Source: Malus domestica | Taxonomy: Eukaryota; Streptophyta; Magnoliopsida; Rosales; Rosaceae | Assembly: GCF_042453785.1 (NCBI RefSeq) | Contig: NC_091670.1 | Coordinates: forward strand, 38,513,501-38,577,500 | Direction: 5' to 3' | Length of the DNA: 64,000 nt | Shown: positions 53,790 to 63,746 of the stretch, piece after piece | Layout of the letters: the number at the start of each line of letters is the position of its first letter | How positions within the stretch are numbered: the first letter of the stretch is position 1 | Program-made: the position numbers and the translations under genes | Notes under the pieces: generated by a model | What the model saw: only the letters and a program-made list of their open reading frames with translations | Database searches by the model: none | What the model was told of the DNA's origin: nothing

Positions 53790-55130
53790 TTTAATTCATT
53801 GTGCACCTTGCATATGCATGCATATGTACTTGTTAAGGTGAGTTGCTGCAGGAAGTTGAATTGCTTGCCATGGTTTTTATTAGGGCATGAATCGTGTGAT
53901 TCGCACATTAGACATGGATATTCTGGGGAGATCGATCAGTATATCCGAGGCATCATTCTCTACTGAGTCTTTCTTCTTGCTATATAATGCTATCATGGTC
54001 CCCTCCCCTCCCCCTTCCCTTAACAAAGCTGTTGTGTAATTTCTTCCCGTACATATGTACACAAACATTATATATGTTTAATTCAAATATCTATTCACAT
54101 TATGTTTGCAGTCATCTGTCTTGATTAACTAATATTGTCCAGTCCTCTTGCTTCTGCCTAAATTATATTGAGAATGAGTCCCACATTGATGGGATGAATG
54201 ACCTTAAATGGGCTTATAAGAGGTTTGGCTATTCCCTATATTGCTAATTGGTTTTATGGTGGAACCTCAACTTTCTTCATGTCTACTAATTAATAAAGCA
54301 TTCATTGTCAACCAAAACTCTATGAAATTACCAATTTAACCTTCTCGGACAATATCTCTACTAATTAATAAAACACATTGTCAACCAAAACCCTATGAAA
54401 TTACCAGTTTAACCTTCTAATTAAAGTAGAACATGAATAAGAAATATGGGGCAGAAATGTAATTTCACACAACCAAATTTTGCTGTTTTTTATATTTAAA
54501 CTTTACCTGCATGTAATCCTAACATATCTCTAATTATAAAAATAAAAAAAATAAAAAAAAAAACTTCCTACTCCCAGGTTCTCTATCACTCCTTTCCTCT
54601 CTTCTTCTATTTCAAAAACAAAAATAAAAAATTTTCTCGGACACACTGTGTGTGCCCATATGCTAGTGTCAATAACAGAAAGAAAACAACAAAATCAGAA
54701 ATAGGTACAAATGAAAATTTATCGGATATGCTGAAGTAAACAGTCGCATATGCTGCGTGCGGGTCAATATATATTCCTCCTGGAGCTAGCAATAGGTTCC
54801 CTTTCTCCATCATGTGATCGTGGTCCAAACCCAAAATATCCTCTCCCGTCCATCTCAATATTTTTGGCCATCTTTGCACTTTGAGGTCTGGTTATCAGTC
54901 TCTCCTTTAGTTCATATGCATGTTACATCCTTCATTACGGAAGCAGTAACGCACATTTGGATCTTCCTCCATGAGTCCTTTCGAGTTTTCTTGTTTGACC
55001 TTTTTGTTTCCTTCTTTTAATTCGTATGCGAAACAAGTAATCAAGCATATTAGGACAGCGTGTATGAATACTCTGTTTCTATGGGTCAGACTTTCTGTTG
55101 TCAATGAACAATTCTCCAAATTAATCCTCA
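53790..55130. other. Intergenic region with small repeats
   Basis: Two imperfect tandem copies of about 75 bases (ACTAATTAATAAA, then TTGTCAACCAAAAC and TATGAAATTACCA) lie at 54280-54425. The stretch from 54176 (GAGTCCCACATTGATGGG) resembles the end of an LTR-type element, but no partner was found. No gene recognised. Confidence 0.45.
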
Positions 55131-55492
55131 CTTGTGGCGATATTCAAATCAAACAATGCAAATAGGAAAGAGTTAGGAGTCTAACTAAATTACTGAAACT
55201 ACATACATATATACGTAAATACACACATACAACACACACACATGTATCCACTACTAGAATTTTGGCTAAAGAACATCCTTTTTGTTGGTGTCTATTATAA
55301 AGAATGGGCACTGACATTGGTGACAAACCTCAATTGCCACCATACAACCACTAAATAGAAGTCTATTATTACAATCACCACCAATTAGATAACGGTGGCA
55401 CAATGAATAGTTACACCTTTGAAATATTATTATACATCGGTGGCCATGTTGTAATATGTTTTTTTTTAAAAGGACCCATTAATCTGGGCACC

Positions 55493-55495
<3 letters not shown>

Positions 55496-55549
<54 letters not shown>
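55496..55549. repeat. (AT)n microsatellite
   Basis: About 27 AT dinucleotides, inside the CACTA element. Confidence 0.97.
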
Positions 55550-55554
<5 letters not shown>

Positions 55555-56171
55555 GACTACACAAAATTGCATGTTTGCTGTAGTCTTCCATAACTAGTCA
55601 CATATTCCTAAAATCAGGGCTAAAAACAATGAGCTATACTAAAAAACATGAAACTATCCATCAGAAGTACAAACAGGCAACAAATTGGAAGGAAATTGCC
55701 ACATAAAAGACTTCATAGTTTCTTGAACACCTCCAAACTTGTTTTTTAAGAGTGACATGCTCCCCGTAATGTTTGAGCCTCAGTAATTGCTATCTCTACC
55801 TGCAAACACATACGCACATGGATCAAATGACTAAAATATACAAAAAAGTATGCCTTTACAGTTTTATTGTTTCCTACAACCTGCATAAAAATCATATACT
55901 TGCGAGTATGATTCTCTATAATTTTCCACACGAAAAAAACAGGTTAAGACAAGTGTGTAAATCATTTCTCTTTTTGAAATTGTGAGAAGCTAGAGGCAGG
56001 ACTAAAGTAGAAGTTGGTACTGCAACATAATTGAGTTGGCGAATTAAAAAGTTAACTAGTTAGATATGTAAATTAACACCGAAGTCTTAAAATGCGTACA
56101 TAATACATATGCATACAGAAGCCCTTTATCTTATATGATCGATAGTAATAATTAGCATGTAAATGTGATGA

Positions 56172-56921
56172 TCAAAGGAGAGTAGATGTGCAATCCATGG
56201 AGAAGGGATTGCAGATTGCATTGTCCATACAGAAGTGGGGATAGTGATGGTGTTGATGAAGAGTTGGGTCCATCAAAACAAATTGCATGTCTTCTGAAGG
56301 TTTCCAATGGCGTTTCCTTTGGTTGATGAACCAATTATTTATCTGTTTAAGTTCCAAACCAGTTGATTCTGCCAGTGCTAGCTTCTGAGCCTCCTGCATT
56401 TAATAAACAAGGTCCCCTTATAATATATTGCGCTACCACAACAAGAAACCCAATATTCGTGGTATAATGTTTGCTTATGTTGTTAGAATCAATATGAACT
56501 AAGACAACAATCAACATGATGTATGTCTACGTTTGATTATGTTGTTAGACTGGATAGGAACTACAACAAAAATCCACATAATTAATGTTCCGGATTTGCA
56601 GTACATTTAGAATGTAAGGATCTAAATGAACAAGGATATAGATGAGTATGAAAAATATACCAATGGATAGGGCGACTTGTAATGTCTGCACCACCAGTCA
56701 AGCAACTGATGCCATGCTTCCTTTGGCAATTTTCCATTCTTTTTCTTCTTCATAAACTCCTGCTTCAGAGTGCCCAAATATCCACTGCATTTGTGCGAAA
56801 GCTGAACTTTGAGTTCTCTATCTTCAGCTTGAGGATCTATGTCATTGATCGCATTAGCCTCTTCTGGAGATCTATCTAGTCCAACAAAATTGCCACCACT
56901 AGTACTAGCTGATCAAGCATG
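56172..56921 (-). pseudogene. Captured 3' part of an STM-like class I KNOX homeobox gene
   Basis: Two exons: complement(56172..56393) and complement(56661..about 56921). Exon A has the ELK region (PQAEDRELKVQL, SGYLGTLKQEFMKKKK) and the start of the TALE homeodomain (GKLPKEAWHQLLDWWCRHYK). Exon B has [34 protein letters not shown] and a tail with [12 protein letters not shown] that matches SHOOT MERISTEMLESS. The junction (donor GTATAT, acceptor TGCAG) is in frame. The KNOX1/KNOX2 (MEINOX) exons are missing. Conserved residues have changed: Arg to Trp in KEAR, Trp to Ser in YKWPYP, Ser to Leu before the junction. A fragment inside a transposon; a truncated protein cannot be excluded. Confidence 0.88.
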
Positions 56922-57719
56922 CCACAGGATCAGAGGAGAGGAATGTTATAAGGAAGATAATATATAGCCTAGCCAGGAATATTAGTCAAACTCCATGAAC
57001 CATTAAAGCTTACAAGTATGTCTGGTGAATCGAGAAGAAACTTCATACATAAACTTCCCAAACAAGTGAAAATGACCAACAGAGATGAAGTTTGGATGAC
57101 AGTCTATCCTACAGATTTTATATGTATGGAAATGGTGAACGCAGTCAAAGAATACACACTTATTTTCTTCCATTTAGAAGAGAACATTATATTCTTTATT
57201 TAGTTGGATTCTTGACAAATGTTTACAGTTTACCTGACAAATAATCACTTGATGATGACACTTAATTTTTCTCTATCTCCTTCTTCATATATGGGATTTG
57301 AACCACATGTAATATCTTCACCTTGTGCAATTAGTACTTAAGAGGTACTCAGTGCCTACACCTATTTAATTAACTGTTCGATTTGATCCTATGGCTTAAA
57401 CTAAGTGACTGATGAAATCCAACGGTCACATGTGTCCACATATAGTGCATGTATTAACTAGGAAAAAATCACAACTTTTATAATATCTGTCATTAGTTAC
57501 AAGTCTCAAGATCTCAATATATATTTAGATTTCCCATATTCTAGACAACTAAAGCAAGAAGAGAATCAAAGGTCACAGACATATCTACGGAGTCTTAGAT
57601 ACACGTATATACGAGTAAGATCTCTAGCTTCAAGAGAAAAGTTTCCCTAACTACAAACTAATCGTATGGATTTTCTTTCAATATTTTTTCAAAAGAAGTT
57701 AAGCACAGCAGGAAGCTAC

Positions 57720-57858
57720 CAAAGGTATGGTCTTCATAATAGCCAGGTTCATCTAACAATCATGCCCTTGTGCAACGGAGTCATATTTCCAAATCGAAAG
57801 CTAAAACCTTGAGGTCCCTCATGAACATTTAATGCAGCTCCCACACCGTGCCCAGTTC
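57720..57858 (-). pseudogene. Captured, frameshifted exon of aminopeptidase P1 (APP1)
   Basis: One exon with splice signals at both edges (acceptor GGTAG, donor GTAGC). It encodes TGHGVGAALNVHEGPQGFSF and RFGNMTPLHKGMIV, then after a two-base deletion EPGYYEDHTF in another frame. This is the metal-site region of Xaa-Pro aminopeptidase 1 (M24B; HGTGHG and NEPGYY motifs). Neighbouring exons are absent. It is a genomic (intron-edge-bearing) fragment captured by the CACTA element and already broken. Confidence 0.85.
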
Positions 57859-58385
57859 CTACCACAATTAAAGACAAAAGTACAAATAACCGAGGGGTAT
57901 GAACTCTGTCTCTCTCAGGTTTTCAACACTTAAACAATTAGAGGACATAATTAAGTATAAATTTAACTGAGATCAGCTCAAATACCTCCATGCTTATCAT
58001 ACAACTCTACAGCTAGCTAATAAAAATACAGACAATCCAAGTTTGAAATTCCAGTTGATCGATCACAAGGCATCAAAGGTCAAAAACAAACCCCTTAACC
58101 ATCTTAACCATCTCAAATCTGATGCACGGGTATTGTTGGTGTTTTTCCAAGAAAAAAAGGAAAGAAAATCTCAGATCTGAGAGAAGTGAGAGAGGTAAAG
58201 AGAGATGCATAGATTTTGTTTGGTTGAGAAAGAGAGAATTTGGGTAGAGAGAGACAGAGGGAGGGGTTAAGGGGAGGGAGAGGGATAGGGAGGAGGCGAG
58301 GAGTTGAGCTCAAGAAGACTGAAAAAGAAATTAAAAAAACAGGTTCCAAAGTTGAAAAAACATGTAAAATAACTTAGGTGTCAGC

Positions 58386-59455
58386 TAAATCTCAGTTTAC
58401 CACCCTCAAGTTTTGTGATTTTAACTTTTGGTATATGAAGTTTTTTTAATCCCAGAATCATACCTAAAGTGTTAAATTTAGAACTTTATCGTAAATCTGT
58501 TAATCTGACTGTTAAATCTCTCGTTAACTACTGATGATGTGACGTCTATATAGATAATGATTGGTCGCCCCCTGTCATTAAAGATTCACGTGAAAATTAA
58601 AAATTCAAAAAAATAATTATTTAAAAGAAAGAAACAAAAAAACTCATATCCCCCGTCTCCCCCATAATCCCCATCCATGCCCACTCTCCCACCCCCTATC
58701 ACCCACCCCTTCCCCCATCCCCTTATCACCCGCAACCACTTCCCTCCCCACTTAACAAAACAGGGGGCTGATGGAGACGAAAATTCAGTCGTTGTCACTC
58801 AAATTCGACGAAAGGGTCTCCATTGAATCGAAGCTCAATGGGTTTAATGGGTTCAGGGGAGTCTTGTACACAATGAGGAACGTGAGCTCACTGCTGCTAA
58901 TGATCCTACTATACGGGCTGGTGTTCTGTTGGCCGGAGGAGGAGTCGTTCATGGTATTGACGGTGAAGCTGCAGAGTGGGTTGTGGCGGAGATCAGGCAG
59001 ATCAGGAAGAGGTCGGGGGTTCTGATGTGGGAGTTCAGAAGGTCAAAGGCGGCAATGGAGGAGTTGAGGGGGGATCTGGATAGGAGGGGACCATAGTTGG
59101 TGGAGTGGGAGGAGGAGGGCAAGCTCAGGTGGGATGGAGGCGCTGTTAGAAGGGAAGTGGTTGCGGGTGATGGGGGTTGGGAAGGTAGGCGCGGGTGGGG
59201 ATTTTTTTTTTTATTATGTACTTTTCTTTAAATAATTATTTTTTTGAATTTTTTATTTTCACATGGATCTTAATGATACGTGGCGTCCAATTATTGTTCA
59301 CATAGGTGTCACATCATCAATTAATGAAAGAGTCAAACTAACGGATGTATGAGACTGTCCTAAAATTAACACTTTAGTATGATTCTTGGACGAAAAAAAT
59401 TTCTTGTACCAAATGTTGAACACCACAAAACTTGAATGTAGTAAATTGAGATTTA
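58386..59455. mobile_element. Inverted-repeat element nested in the CACTA, with a gene piece between its arms
   Basis: The outer arms (TAAATCTCAGTTTACCACCC, AAGTTTTGTG, and on the other side CACAAAACTTGAATG, TAAATTGAGATTTA) and inner arms (ATTTTTTGAATTT..., GGAAGTGGTTGCGGGTGAT) are inverted copies about 250-380 bases long. Between them lies GC-rich sequence unlike the flanks. It resembles a Pack-type element that picked up host DNA. Exact ends and target duplication are unclear. Confidence 0.65.
58771..59095 (+). pseudogene. Captured fragment of an unidentified plant membrane-type protein gene
   Basis: The open frame from 58771 encodes a stretch with a hydrophobic segment ([18 protein letters not shown]). 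After a frame change near 58965 it continues with [20 protein letters not shown] and AAMEELRGDLDRRG before a stop at about 59095. The composition (hydrophobic segment followed by an amphipathic helix) and the GC content are unlike the surroundings. I suspect a plant membrane protein of unknown function but cannot name the family. Confidence 0.5.
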
Positions 59456-60105
59456 TCGCAAAATTTTTATAGTTTGACACTAATGAGTGGTGTTTACAAA
59501 GGTTAAAGCCACCATAATCGGTGTCAGGCAAGTTAAAGACACCAAATTTTGACAACAGTGACAGTCCAATTTACAAGGCCACCGATGAAGAACGGTATTC
59601 TCAAAACGTTGTCCTGTAGCACATTTTCTAGTAGTGATATTTTCTTATTATTCAAACATTTGTGAATATTATCTAGTATACTGGGAATTAAAGGCAAACT
59701 ATAAGGTTGTGGTGACGATGGAATAAAGGCTACAGGATCACATATTCTCTTCGCCGCACTATTCAACGAACTTATCTAACTAGCTAGTAAATTGGCGATA
59801 TTCAAATCAAACAATGCAAATAGGAAAGAGTTCGGAGTCTAATTAAATTACTGAAACTACATACATATATCCATATATACACACATACACATATCCACAC
59901 ACACATACACATACATATACCCACACACACACACACACACACATATGTATCTTTTCTTATTATTCAAACGTGTGTGCATATTAGCTAGTATACTGGGAAT
60001 TAAAGGCAAACTATAAGGTTGTGGTGGCGACGGAATAAAAGCTACAGTACCACATATTCTCTTCACTGTACTGTTCAACAAACTTATCTAACTAGCTAGA
60101 AAATT

Positions 60106-60124
60106 GGATATGCTCAGAATATGC
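60106..60124 (+). promoter_or_regulatory. Two adjacent P1BS-like PHR1 sites upstream of MIR399 hairpin 5
   Basis: GGATATGC (60106-60113) and GAATATGC (60117-60124) both fit GNATATNC, three bases apart. A TTATATAAT box follows at 60178-60186 and the hairpin begins at 60297. The order site pair, TATA box, hairpin is a normal promoter layout for a phosphate-responsive MIR399 gene. Confidence 0.7.
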
Positions 60125-60296
60125 TATTATGCATGGCCGGTTCCAGACTCTCCCTAGTCCATATGATCCAAATCCGTTTATATAATCATATTGAATCCCC
60201 AATCTGTTCATCGTCAATCATGTCTTCCCCCTAAAAAAAAAATAGTCAGAGAGAGAGAGAGAGAGAGCGAGCTATTCAGTAGTCAAAGATCATATG

Positions 60297-60363
60297 GATG
60301 CATTACTGGGCAATTACTCCTTTGGTAGTGGACTACTTGACTACTACATGCATGTATACTATA

Positions 60364-60412
<49 letters not shown>

Positions 60413-60476
60413 ATGGTTGTATTAATCGTACGTCGTCTGTGCTCACTGCCAAAGGAGATTTGTCCTGCAATTCATC
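60297..60476 (+). ncRNA. MIR399: MIR399 hairpin 5
   Basis: The mature arm is 60447-60467, TGCCAAAGGAGATTTG followed by TCCTG. The 5' arm at 60308-60330 (GGGCAATTACTCCTTTGGTA) pairs with it, and GATG/CATC closes the stem. The loop is about 115 bases and includes an (AT)n microsatellite at 60368-60408, which makes this the longest precursor of the five. Confidence 0.9.
60368..60408. repeat. (AT)n microsatellite in the loop of MIR399 hairpin 5
   Basis: About 20 AT dinucleotides. Repeat-length changes would alter the loop but not the miRNA duplex. Confidence 0.95.
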
Positions 60477-60479
60477 AGC

Positions 60480-61479
60480 TGTGCAAATTAAATTCATATC
60501 CAACCCAGTCATATATGCATGATCATGAGTCGTCTCCAACTCCTACAGGACGTCCCAACAGGTATGGATATAGTAGTCCCGCTAGGACAATACGTTATGT
60601 ATATATGCATGCGGCAGCGGTGGATTGGCATAAATATGTATAAAGATATATATCGCTTATTAGCTCATAAACATTGAAGAGATTAATATAAAACAAGACT
60701 TTCTTTTTGTTCTTGGTATAAATATAGGGCTTAGCTCATATTCTTATTGCACCACATGTGTTTAATTTAATTGATCAACTAGCCTGAAAGAAAAATCATT
60801 AAAAGCGTCTGGTTGCACCACATGGGTTTTGATTGATCATCTAACTTAGTGAGAAGGCTTGAATGACACTCACACGAGTTCACATTTAATGTATCGTTTT
60901 GTGCAAAATGTTATTATACAAAGAAAAACTTGCACATAACATAGGGACGCTTTGAGGGTAGCCTTAGGCTGCAACCCAAGTGAGATTTTGAAATTAAAAA
61001 TATTAGTTGTAGTTGTAATGATTTAGTACAACTCAGCCCAAGTTAGGTGTTTCACTTAATTTAGGTTATGTGATTAGGATTATACTGTGTTGTTTATGTT
61101 TGTTGAACTTTTTTTTGTCAATTGTTGAGTATTTTGAAGAATTCTCATTTTATTAAGATTTTACTTAGTATGTTGTACATATTTGCATTGCATGTTTGTT
61201 TCTTGCTTTTGTTGTATGTTTTTGTATGCATTTTGAAGATGCTCAATTATGTCCTTCTAACCAGGTACATATTTGTTATTTATTAATGAAATTTACTCCT
61301 GCCGTCGAGTTTTTTTAATTTTTTTAATTTTTTTTTTTACAAAGGTTTCATTTATGCCCAATGTATATTTTAGTCGAAGAGATGAGAAACAATATTATTA
61401 GGTTTTTTAATAGGTTATGTAGCCTAGAAATTTTGCCTTCATGACGTCACTATAATAATGTACATGTGGCATAACATTT
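60480..61479. other. Intergenic region, no supported gene
   Basis: Nothing coding or structured is recognised downstream of the last MIR399 hairpin. Confidence 0.5.
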
Positions 61480-61640
61480 AAGGAAAATTAATGAAAATAG
61501 TTTGAAAACTTTGAGTTTTAACGATAAAGATAAAATAAAAGGTAAAATGAATAGTATCATAATTAACTTTTTAATGTAAAAATATAATTTTTCGTTAAAA
61601 TAAATAGTACCGAATGTTTTTCGTTAAAGTTCCTAAAATT
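61480..61640 (+). mobile_element. Short interspersed element of unknown class (copy 3)
   Basis: Same family as 29933-30090: GGAAAATTAATGAAAATAGT, AAACTTTGAGTTTTAACGAT, TAAAATGAATAGTATC, and the end TTTTTCGTTAAAGTTCC. The most diverged of the three copies. Confidence 0.75.
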
Positions 61641-62172
61641 TACTCACAAGCTATTGTATAACTCATTTAGGTGCATGATGATCACAACAGGGGTTTGACC
61701 GGCTTTGATGTTGCCACGTTCTTCAGTATTTTACAAGAATATTTATATGTTAATCAATAATTAAGCATCGATCAGTCAAAGGAAATAAATATGTACATAC
61801 TTCTTTCACATCTATACAAACAGTTCAGTATGAGTGTGACCTCCAATCAGGCACGAATGCAAGATTAAAAAATAGGGTGAGTTGAACCTTTAGTTAATTT
61901 TTCCTCGTCTAAACTTTTGAAAAAGTCTCATGTTTTTACGAATTTTTTCAATTTTATACAACCTGTGAAACCTCGTGTTATTTATTTCTACATCTTCAAC
62001 TTCAACAGCCATAGAAGAAGAATCATATATAATATACATCGGGCGTATATAAAGTTATTTGTATAAAACAATGATAGAAGAGTAAGAGACGAACTGGTCT
62101 GTCAGATCGATATCGGGTGGGCAGTGGATGTATCATGTATAGCAAGATGGCTGAACCTCAACGTACTGCTAA

Positions 62173-63025
62173 GGCCATCTCTAACCGAGGGCTGGCCAGA
62201 GGGCTCGTTTTAGCTCTCTGGCCCTCCAAGATTCTCCAAGATATTAATATTTTAATGAACAGTACAGGACCATATTTGCCTCCGTCTCCAACCGAGGGCC
62301 AGAGGGCCAGAGGGCTCGTTTTAGCCCTGTCACAAAAAACCGTCTCCAACCGAGGGCCAAAGGGCCATAGGGCCAAACATAATTTATTATTTAAAAACTA
62401 CAACTTAATTTTATTTAAAAATCATGTTGGTTAGTGTTGTATAATTTTTATGTTGGTTAATGTTATTTAATGTTGTTTCATATTGTTTAATGTTGTTTCG
62501 TGTTACTTAATTTAATTTAATGTTGTATAATGGGTTAGGAAGTTATAGAAAAAAAATAGAATTTAAAAAAAATATGAAACAATTTTTGTGAAATAGAAGT
62601 TATAGGAAAAAAATGGAATTTAAAAAAATATATGAAACAAATTTTGTAAAATAGAAGTTATATGAAAAAAATATGAACCAAATTTTGTAAAATATAAGTT
62701 ATAGGAAAAAAATAGAATTAAAAAAAATTGAAACAAATTTTGTAAAATAGAAGTTATAGGAAGTTATAGAAAAAAATAAGAAAAAAAAAAGGTTTACAAC
62801 GGCTAGTGGCGCTAGCTGTTGGAAGTTTGAATTCAAATTGTTATTTCTGTCGGTTATAACCGACAGAAATGAGAAACATTAAAAAAAAAAAAGACCCTCC
62901 AACCCTCTCCGATCCCGTGGGACCCTCCCAGATTCCCGAGCCCTCTGGCCTAGTCCTCGGTTGGATACGGTTTTAGGGCTATTTTCGGCCCTTTGGCCAT
63001 CTGGACCCTTCGGTTAGAGATGGCC
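62173..63025. mobile_element. PIF/Harbinger-like MITE (family C) with internal tandem repeats
   Basis: The ends GGCCATCTCTAACCGAGGGC and the inverted GGCCATCTCTAACCGAAGGG match at nearly all positions. TAA is duplicated (62170-62172, 63026-63028). Blocks of CCGAGGGCCAGAGGGC recur near the left end. In the middle (about 62530-62790) a unit of about 55 bases with AAGTTATAGGAAAAAAATAG is repeated four to five times. No transposase. Confidence 0.87.
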
Positions 63026-63028
63026 TAA

Positions 63029-63745
63029 CATCTCAAATCTCGGGTGGGCTGCAGCACAAACCAGCCAAGGAAAAATAAAAAGACAAGAAGAAAGAAGGTG
63101 AAGAAGAGGGGAGTAGGATTATCTCTTTTTTTTTTTTTTTTAATTTTATTTTATTTGAAAGATCATGATTAAGTTATGTCAACATCTTATATTAATATTA
63201 TATTAAAAAAAGGACAAAATAAAAAGTATGATAGGAAGAGAGAGAATGAGATAAAAAAGGCTAAGAAAGAATCTTAGTGCAGCAGAAGGAGCCTTAGGGT
63301 TAGGAGTACGTGTAGTGTGAACGCTGGATCAGTACTGGCCATTTGGGAACCACCAATTGGTTGAGAGGAAGATGCACGTGTAAACTTGGATTATCTAGTC
63401 AAAACGTGACCTAGTCAGCTGGGTTTATGATCATCTCAGTATGAGGATTATTCTTTTAAAATTTGCTCATGTACTCCTCACGGTGATTTAAATATTATTA
63501 ATTAATAAATGTAATTCAGTTTACACTCTCGAACTAATTGGTCTGCTAATGTGTAACGAGATTCAAGTCAAATACGTAAATAATCATATTAAATGATACG
63601 AAATATATTTAATTGTTAGGGTGAGGAGTAAGTTTTATTTTTAAAATTAATTCACCATAATAAAAGATGGCCCAACTATGTATAAACTCGTCATTTAATA
63701 TTACGACCCTTAATGTGAATAGAATAATACTTGCATTTTCCCTTG
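63029..63745. other. Intergenic region, no supported gene
   Basis: No recognised gene or repeat with clear ends. Confidence 0.5.
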
Positions 63746-63746
63746 T

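Larger units (their letters stand above)
55249..59636. mobile_element. CACTA transposon carrying host gene fragments
   Basis: The left end is CACTACTAGAATTTTGGCT and the inverted right end CACTACTAGAAAATGTGC. A 3-base target duplication (ATC at 55246-55248, ATA at 59637-59639) shows one later change, as judged from the uninterrupted copy next door. Sub-terminal GGTGTC/GGTGGC-type words occur near both ends, as in other plant CACTA elements. Length 4388 bases; no transposase seen. The interior holds an STM-like homeobox fragment, an aminopeptidase P1 exon and an inverted-repeat element with a further gene piece. All of these are therefore transposon cargo, not resident genes. Confidence 0.9.
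55135..60105 (+). repeat. Tandem duplication of about 0.3 kb, one copy split by the CACTA element
   Basis: Copy 1 is 55135-55248 plus 59640-59792; copy 2 is 59793-60105 and is uninterrupted. Shared words include TGGCGATATTCAAATCAAAC, AATGCAAATAGGAAAGAGTT, TTTTCTTATTATTCAAACNT and AATTAAAGGCAAACTATAAG. Copy 2 shows the target site as it was before insertion (GTATC joined to TTTTC). Confidence 0.92.

Noticed and set aside
56172..56921. Functional KNOX gene
   Set aside because: Lacks the MEINOX exons, lies inside a CACTA element and has changed conserved residues; called as a captured fragment instead.
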